A stretch of DNA of 10,188 nt, from the NCBI GenBank assembly GCA_018610095.1, contig JAHEOB010000409.1, forward strand, positions 1 through 10,188, in the 5' to 3' direction. A program made the position numbers and the translations under genes. The notes beneath the pieces are model-generated. The model made no database searches. It saw nothing but the letters and a program-made list of their open reading frames with translations, and was not told the origin of the DNA. Source of the DNA: Halothece sp. MAG. Its GTDB lineage: Bacteria; Cyanobacteriota; Cyanobacteriia; Cyanobacteriales; Rubidibacteraceae. Each line of letters starts with the position of its first letter. The first letter of the stretch is position 1. Shown piece by piece: positions 6,646 through 10,188 of this stretch.

Positions 6646-6661
6646 CCTCTACCTTAGGAGG
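6646..6661 (+). other. Orphan Shine-Dalgarno-like sequence in a small hairpin
   Basis: CCTC (6646-6649) can pair with GAGG (6658-6661), extended by a T-G wobble, around the loop ACCTTA. The right arm is part of AGGAGGGGAG, a strong anti-16S match, yet no ATG, GTG or TTG follows within about 25 nt. The 5-codon ORF MKPLP (6640-6657) ends at the same point. This could be a structured leader element or chance. Confidence 0.3.
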
Positions 6662-6708
6662 GGAGACAAACTCAGTCGTATCTACTTAAATTGTCATTGG
6701 CTGCTACT

Positions 6709-6713
6709 GGAGG
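6709..6713 (+). promoter_or_regulatory. Shine-Dalgarno sequence of the pterin dehydratase gene
   Basis: GGAGG lies ten nucleotides before the ATG at 6724. It decides the start in favour of 6724 over the in-frame TTG at 6691, which would place this site inside the coding region and add 11 residues not expected for the family. Confidence 0.7.
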
Positions 6714-6723
6714 AATAAAAACG

Positions 6724-7005
6724 ATGGCACAACTACTCAGTGAGAGTGAAATTCAAACCCAACTTAACGAACTGTCTGATTGGACAAAAGAAGGAAACGC
6801 CATTAAATGCACCCGTAAATTCCAAGGCTTTCCAGAAGCAGTGGAATTTGTTCAAAAATTAGTGGACCCTGCTGAATCGGCGGGTCATCATCCTGATTTA
6901 GAAATTGCTTATAATACGGTGGTTATTAGACTTACCAGTCATGACATGGGTGGTTTAACAGAAAAAGATTTCAATATGGCTCGCACGATTTCCTCGATTA
7001 ATTAG
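6724..7005 (+). CDS. Pterin-4a-carbinolamine dehydratase (4a-hydroxytetrahydrobiopterin dehydratase)
   Basis: This enzyme dehydrates 4a-hydroxytetrahydropterins to quinonoid dihydropterin, recycling the cofactor used by aromatic amino acid hydroxylases. The 93-residue product has the family's normal size and its full active-site signature: E51-x3-H55-H56-P57-x5-Y63-x9-H73-x8-D82, within AESAGHHPDLEIAYN and LTSHDMGGLTEKDFNMA. All three histidines of the pterin site are present. It should be a soluble cytosolic oligomer. The start at 6724 has GGAGG ten bases upstream. Many cyanobacteria carry this enzyme without an obvious hydroxylase partner, so its physiological substrate is often unclear. 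menC follows after 40 nt with no terminator between, so the three genes to menE are probably one transcript. Confidence 0.93.
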   Translation: MAQLLSESEIQTQLNELSDWTKEGNAIKCTRKFQGFPEAVEFVQKLVDPAESAGHHPDLEIAYNTVVIRLTSHDMGGLTEKDFNMARTISSIN

Positions 7006-7021
7006 CGTTTTGTCAAGGGGA

Positions 7022-7049
7022 TGATGGGGTGAATCAGGTGATGGGGTGA
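7022..7049 (+). repeat. Two direct copies of TGATGGGGTGA at the menC start
   Basis: The 11-mer TGATGGGGTGA occurs at 7022-7032 and 7039-7049, a 17-nt period. The second copy contains the menC GTG start (7046-7048). Each copy also holds a minimal ORF, ATG-GGG-TGA (7024-7032 and 7041-7049), the second overlapping the menC start in another frame. The G-rich units resemble the short tandem repeats common between cyanobacterial genes. Confidence 0.6.
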
Positions 7050-7972
7050 CAAACAAGCAATTACCGATAACGATTCCATACCAACTAGCAATCACTCCTT
7101 ACGAAAAACCATTCCGTCAACCTTTAAAAACCAGTTACGGTGAATGGAAAACCCGCCAAGGCATTATTATTTCTCTACAAGATACGGCGGGAAACATTAG
7201 TTATGGAGAAATTGCCCCGCTTCCACAATTTGGTTCCGAAACATTAGAGCAAGCGTTATCGTTTTGTTCTCAATTTTCACAGATTACCGAAACTGAGATT
7301 TATGAGATTCCTGAGCAGTTCCCTGCTTGTCAGTTTGCTTTTGAATCTGCACTGGAAAGATTTTCTCGGACTCCCATTTATCAAGAAAATCTCCAGTTAA
7401 GTTGTTTATTACCTGCTGGAAAACAGGCCTTAGAAACATGGCAATCAGGTTGGAAACAAGGGCAAAAAACGTTTAAGTGGAAAATTGGGGTTTTTTCCCA
7501 AGAAGACAGTTGGTTTGAACAGTTAATTAATCAGCTTCCTGATGACTGTCAATTGCGCCTTGATGCCAATGGCGGATTAACTTTTTCTCAAGCAGAACAA
7601 TGGTTACAATTGGCAGATGCTTCGGGAAAGGTAGAATTGATTGAACAACCCCTCCCCCCAAACCAGTTTCAACAGATGCAGGAATTGACAGTTAAATATC
7701 AGACGCCGATCGCGTTGGATGAATCAGTGGGAACGTTACGACAACTCGAAAACTGTTATCAGCAAGGGTGGCGGGATATTTTTGTGATAAAATGCGCGAT
7801 CGCGGGTTCACCAAGGTATCTACGGCAATTATGCCAACATTATAAACTTGATTTAATCTTTTCCTCGGTCATGGAAACTGATGTGGCAAGAGAAGCTGCC
7901 TTACAACTAGCTACAGAACTCTCCTCCCATCGTGCATTAGGGTTTGGGGTCAATCATTGGTTTACTGATTAA
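7046..7972 (+). CDS. menC: o-Succinylbenzoate synthase MenC
   Basis: MenC dehydrates SHCHC to o-succinylbenzoate in the naphthoquinone pathway, which in most cyanobacteria supplies phylloquinone for photosystem I. The 308-residue product has the enolase-superfamily plan: an alpha/beta capping domain (about 1-95, with ITPYEKPFRQPLKTSYGEWKTRQG and the GEIAPLPQFG loop) and a TIM-like barrel. Catalytic residues are all visible: KWK at 144-146 (acid/base Lys146), metal ligands Asp173 in LDANGG, Glu200 in IEQPLP and Asp225 in LDESVG, and the second lysine Lys249 in VIKCAIAGS. The frame opens only at 7025, just after a stop, and the first usable start is GTG at 7046 with AGGTG five bases before it. 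menE follows after 14 nt. The presence of menE next door separates it from other enolase-superfamily members such as dipeptide epimerases. Confidence 0.93.
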   Translation: MTNKQLPITIPYQLAITPYEKPFRQPLKTSYGEWKTRQGIIISLQDTAGNISYGEIAPLPQFGSETLEQALSFCSQFSQITETEIYEIPEQFPACQFAFESALERFSRTPIYQENLQLSCLLPAGKQALETWQSGWKQGQKTFKWKIGVFSQEDSWFEQLINQLPDDCQLRLDANGGLTFSQAEQWLQLADASGKVELIEQPLPPNQFQQMQELTVKYQTPIALDESVGTLRQLENCYQQGWRDIFVIKCAIAGSPRYLRQLCQHYKLDLIFSSVMETDVAREAALQLATELSSHRALGFGVNHWFTD

Positions 7973-7986
7973 CAAATCAATCTTTC

Positions 7987-9360
7987 ATGGAAGGAACTGT
8001 CAACCAGCTACTACAACAACTCAATCTCTGTAACGGCGAGGATGCGTCCTTAACCTCAAGTACCGATACACGTAACACCCATACCCTTTTTATTAAATTA
8101 TACGATCAAATCCCTGCTAATGCAATCTTACTTTTAAATCCGCAAACTTCCTATCAGTTGATTGCTGGTTTTTTAGCCGCGATCGCGAAAAACTGTCGTA
8201 TTTTTTTCGTCAATTCCCGATGGCAACAGCAAGAATGGGAAGCGGTTTTACAATTTGTCAAGCCTGACGGAATCATTAACGAAAATGGTTTTAAACCTTT
8301 ATCATTTTCTTCTCGGAATAATTGGCAAAGCGATGATCAAGGAACGATTATGATCCCAACAGGCGGATCATCAGGAAAGATTCGTTTTGTTAGACACAAT
8401 TGGGAAACGTTAACAGCATCTGTAACAGGCTTTTGTCGTTATTTTCAACAACAAACGGTTCACTGTTTTTGTGTTCTTCCCCTTTATCATGTCAGTGGTT
8501 TAATGCAGTTGATGCGAACGCTGCTAACAGGGGGAAACTTAATTATTTACTCCTATAAAACCATTGAAACGGCTTGGCAAAACCAAGATTTAGCAATTCT
8601 TAATTCGCTAAAACAATGGCATCAACAAGATTATTTTCTTTCACTGGTTCCCACTCAACTCCAACGATTACTCAATTTTGGGGCTGGCGATTGGCTATCA
8701 CAATTTAAGGCTGTTTTATTAGGAGGCGCACCCCCTTGGGAAAGTTTATTAGAAACTGCAAGAGATTATAAAATTCCCATCGCCTTAACCTATGGCATGA
8801 CAGAAACTGCGTCTCAAGTCGTCACCTTAAAACCTGAAGATTTTCTAGCGGGAAATAACAGTGCTGGAAAAGTGTTACCCCATGCCCAAGTGTGGATTAG
8901 TGATGAACAAGGAAAGAAATTATCCCAGGGGAAAGTGGGAAGCGTCACCATTCAAAGTCAATCGTTAGGGTTTGGTTATTATGGTGATTCCGATTGGAAT
9001 CGAAATGCTTTTATTACGGATGATCTAGGATATTTTGACCAAGACAATTATCTTTATCTTATCGGTCGTCACAGTCGAAAAATTATTACTGGCGGTGAAA
9101 ATGTCTTTCCTGATGAAATAGAAACTGCCATTTTATCAACGGGGATGGTAAGCGATGTTTATGTCATGGGAAAAGTAGATCAACAATGGGGAGAAGTTGT
9201 GACTGCCATGTATGTTCCAAAACAAGAAACGGTAACGGTTAATGAAATTGAAAACCAATTAAAACAGTCTCTCAGTCATTATAAAATTCCCAAACAATGG
9301 CAGCGAGTATCTGAAATTCCTCGTAATGAACAAGGTAAGGTAATAACCAGCAAACTATAG
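7987..9360 (+). CDS. menE: 2-Succinylbenzoate--CoA ligase MenE
   Basis: MenE activates o-succinylbenzoate with ATP and CoA (via an acyl-adenylate) to OSB-CoA, the substrate of MenB. The 457-residue protein is a complete, compact ANL-superfamily enzyme: core motif A3 PTGGSSGK at 124-131, LPLYHVSGL at 164-172, GGAPP at 246-250, motif A5 TYGMTETAS at 268-276, motif A7 TDDLGYFD at 344-351 with the ribose-binding Asp, the hinge IGRHSRKIITGGENVFPDEIE at 359-379, and the A10 lysine Lys451 in PRNEQGKV. The length is typical for MenE, shorter than long-chain acyl-CoA synthetases. The ATG at 7987 has no strong Shine-Dalgarno sequence (cttTCATGGAAGG around it) and is probably read by coupling from menC. 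The stop at 9358-9360 is 4 nt from the stop of the opposing transporter gene. Confidence 0.92.
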   Translation: MEGTVNQLLQQLNLCNGEDASLTSSTDTRNTHTLFIKLYDQIPANAILLLNPQTSYQLIAGFLAAIAKNCRIFFVNSRWQQQEWEAVLQFVKPDGIINENGFKPLSFSSRNNWQSDDQGTIMIPTGGSSGKIRFVRHNWETLTASVTGFCRYFQQQTVHCFCVLPLYHVSGLMQLMRTLLTGGNLIIYSYKTIETAWQNQDLAILNSLKQWHQQDYFLSLVPTQLQRLLNFGAGDWLSQFKAVLLGGAPPWESLLETARDYKIPIALTYGMTETASQVVTLKPEDFLAGNNSAGKVLPHAQVWISDEQGKKLSQGKVGSVTIQSQSLGFGYYGDSDWNRNAFITDDLGYFDQDNYLYLIGRHSRKIITGGENVFPDEIETAILSTGMVSDVYVMGKVDQQWGEVVTAMYVPKQETVTVNEIENQLKQSLSHYKIPKQWQRVSEIPRNEQGKVITSKL

Positions 9361-9364
9361 CTAA

Positions 9365-10188
9365 TTAACTACTTTGTCCATGGAATTGATTATCACCTAA
9401 CATCGCGATCGCGACACCGATTAATAAAATGATTGCACCGAGGAACACAAATTGACTTGGGACTTCTCCAAAAACAAAATAACCTAAAACACTTGCCCCA
9501 ACCGGTTCAAATAACAACATTAATGTCACTAATGTGGGAGAAATCCAACGAATTGCCCAATTAAAACTAGTATGTCCAAAAACTTGTGAAAATATTGCCA
9601 TTCCTAATAAATAAAGATAGAGCTGAAACGAGTATCCCCAGTAACTAATGTCAAAGAAAAATGGCAATGGTAATAGTAATAAAGCAGCACTCGTATAGGC
9701 GATCGCGCTATAATGACCAATACTTAATCCCAACGTTTGCGCCTGTTTTCCCAATAAAAAATAAAGACTCGCTGACCAAGCCCCTAATAACGCTAAACTA
9801 TCTCCTAATAAAGGATTGCTACCGCCATGTAAGCTATTGGCATCTCCTAATGCAATTGCCATGCCACCTAATAAGGCAATTCCAATTCCCATACTGGTTA
9901 AACGCGTAGGCGGTTGCTGAAACCACCACCAAGATAAAATTGCCACCCAAATCGGTTTAGTGGTAACAATCGTTGTGGAAGCAGCGATTGAGGTAAAAGA
10001 AAGAGAGGTTACCCAACTGGCAAAATGAAAACTCAGTGCTATCCCAGCTGCGATCGCGAAATGATAAGCAGTTTTGGTAACAGGAACTTGGGGTGTTTTT
10101 CTAATTACAGGAAGGACAATTAAAGAAGCAATCAATAACCGCGAGGCAGCAATCAATAAACTAAATCCTAATCCATTTTCATTAGCAA
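9365..10188 (-). CDS. DMT-superfamily (EamA) transporter, 5' end outside window
   Basis: The frame remains open on the minus strand to the window edge, so the gene is truncated there; the TTG at 10154-10156 is not the start, since the ten residues before it (ANENGLGFSL) continue the usual EamA sequence. Of the visible 273 residues about nine hydrophobic helices can be drawn, in two EamA repeats of roughly 130 each: the first includes FHFASWVTSLSFTSIAASTTIVTTKPIWVAILSWW and GIGIALLGGMAIALGD, the second begins near GDSLALLGAWSASLYFLLGKQ and ends GAIILLIGVAIAMLGD. Members export amino acids, nucleotides or other metabolites; the substrate here cannot be read from sequence. The protein sits in the cytoplasmic membrane. 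Its gene converges on menE with only 4 nt between stops. Confidence 0.87.
   Translation of the reverse strand, partial: ANENGLGFSLLIAASRLLIASLIVLPVIRKTPQVPVTKTAYHFAIAAGIALSFHFASWVTSLSFTSIAASTTIVTTKPIWVAILSWWWFQQPPTRLTSMGIGIALLGGMAIALGDANSLHGGSNPLLGDSLALLGAWSASLYFLLGKQAQTLGLSIGHYSAIAYTSAALLLLPLPFFFDISYWGYSFQLYLYLLGMAIFSQVFGHTSFNWAIRWISPTLVTLMLLFEPVGASVLGYFVFGEVPSQFVFLGAIILLIGVAIAMLGDNQFHGQSS

Larger units (their letters stand above)
6419..6723 (+). other. 305-nt non-coding region upstream of the pterin dehydratase gene
   Basis: No convincing gene lies here. The only short plus-strand ORFs noted are 9 codons (6532-6561) and 5 codons (6640-6657), both too small to support. Contents seen: a T6 run at 6474-6479 without a preceding hairpin; the direct repeat TTAATTG at 6496-6502 and 6507-6513 (11-nt period); a 7-bp inverted repeat at 6530-6550; a further TCATGAAA at 6638-6645; a strong Shine-Dalgarno-like AGGAGG at 6656-6661 with no start codon at a usable distance; and the real ribosome-binding site at 6709-6713. 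The promoter for the downstream operon is probably here, but no clear -35/-10 pair stands out. Confidence 0.55.
548..10057. repeat. Dispersed HIP1 palindromes GCGATCGC (12 perfect copies)
   Basis: Perfect copies begin at 548, 2051, 2217, 3034, 3237, 3511, 5706, 7796, 8179, 9405, 9699 and 10050, about one per 850 bp, far above chance for an octamer. All lie inside genes. Near-copies occur at about 2242, 6459 and 7708. HIP1 is a hallmark of many cyanobacterial genomes, and its spread over nearly all parts of the window argues against recent acquisition of any large segment. Confidence 0.9.

Noticed and set aside
6691..6723. TTG start for the pterin dehydratase
   Set aside because: The GGAGG site at 6709-6713 would be inside the coding region; the ATG at 6724 is correctly placed relative to it and gives the usual family length.
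10154..10156. TTG as the start of the EamA transporter
   Set aside because: The frame stays open to the window edge with family-like residues before it, so the real start is outside the window.
1..10188. Search for CRISPR arrays, transposon ends, tRNA/rRNA genes or a defence or biosynthetic island
   Set aside because: No regularly spaced repeats, transposase-like frames or conserved RNA sequences were seen, and HIP1 sites and codon use are even across the window.

Overview
The window reads as an ordinary, densely packed stretch of a cyanobacterial chromosome. Evidence for a cyanobacterium: a GUN4 tetrapyrrole-binding regulator, an IctB-type membrane protein, phylloquinone/menaquinone pathway genes (menC, menE), and at least twelve perfect copies of the HIP1 palindrome GCGATCGC in 10.2 kb, a density typical of many cyanobacterial genomes. 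Base composition is moderately AT-rich. Species cannot be fixed from this. No rRNA, tRNA, transposase, integrase, phage gene or CRISPR array was seen.

Layout. (1) 1-3180, plus strand: the 3' end of an unidentified gene, then prmC (release-factor glutamine methyltransferase), gun4 and ictB. The spacings are -1, 18 and 2 nt, so this looks like one transcript. An 11-bp stem-loop spans the prmC stop codon and the ribosome-entry region of gun4. (2) 3177-4854, minus strand: a FIST-domain sensory protein downstream of a small two-helix membrane protein with a C4 zinc ribbon. The FIST gene meets ictB tail to tail, with stop codons overlapping. (3) 4855-5019: a divergent promoter region. (4) 5020-6418, plus strand: a small predicted lipoprotein and, 4 nt later, a 295-residue acidic helical protein; I recognise neither. 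(5) 6419-6723: a 305-nt non-coding leader with an inverted repeat and an orphan Shine-Dalgarno-like sequence. (6) 6724-9360, plus strand: pterin-4a-carbinolamine dehydratase, menC and menE, probably one operon. (7) 9365-10188, minus strand: a DMT/EamA-family transporter, cut by the window edge and converging on menE with only 4 nt between stop codons.

Functional picture. The named genes are photosynthetic housekeeping: translation termination (PrmC), control of the chlorophyll branch of tetrapyrrole synthesis (GUN4), a factor linked to inorganic-carbon use (IctB), and two consecutive steps of naphthoquinone synthesis (MenC makes o-succinylbenzoate, MenE activates it with CoA), which in most cyanobacteria leads to the phylloquinone of photosystem I. 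The pterin enzyme ahead of menCE has no obvious pathway link to them.

I found no convincing evidence of a novel defence, mobile or biosynthetic system. The items most worth checking are the prmC/gun4 stem-loop, the non-coding leader upstream of the pterin dehydratase, the unidentified lipoprotein/helical-protein pair, and the two convergent gene ends with no space for terminators.
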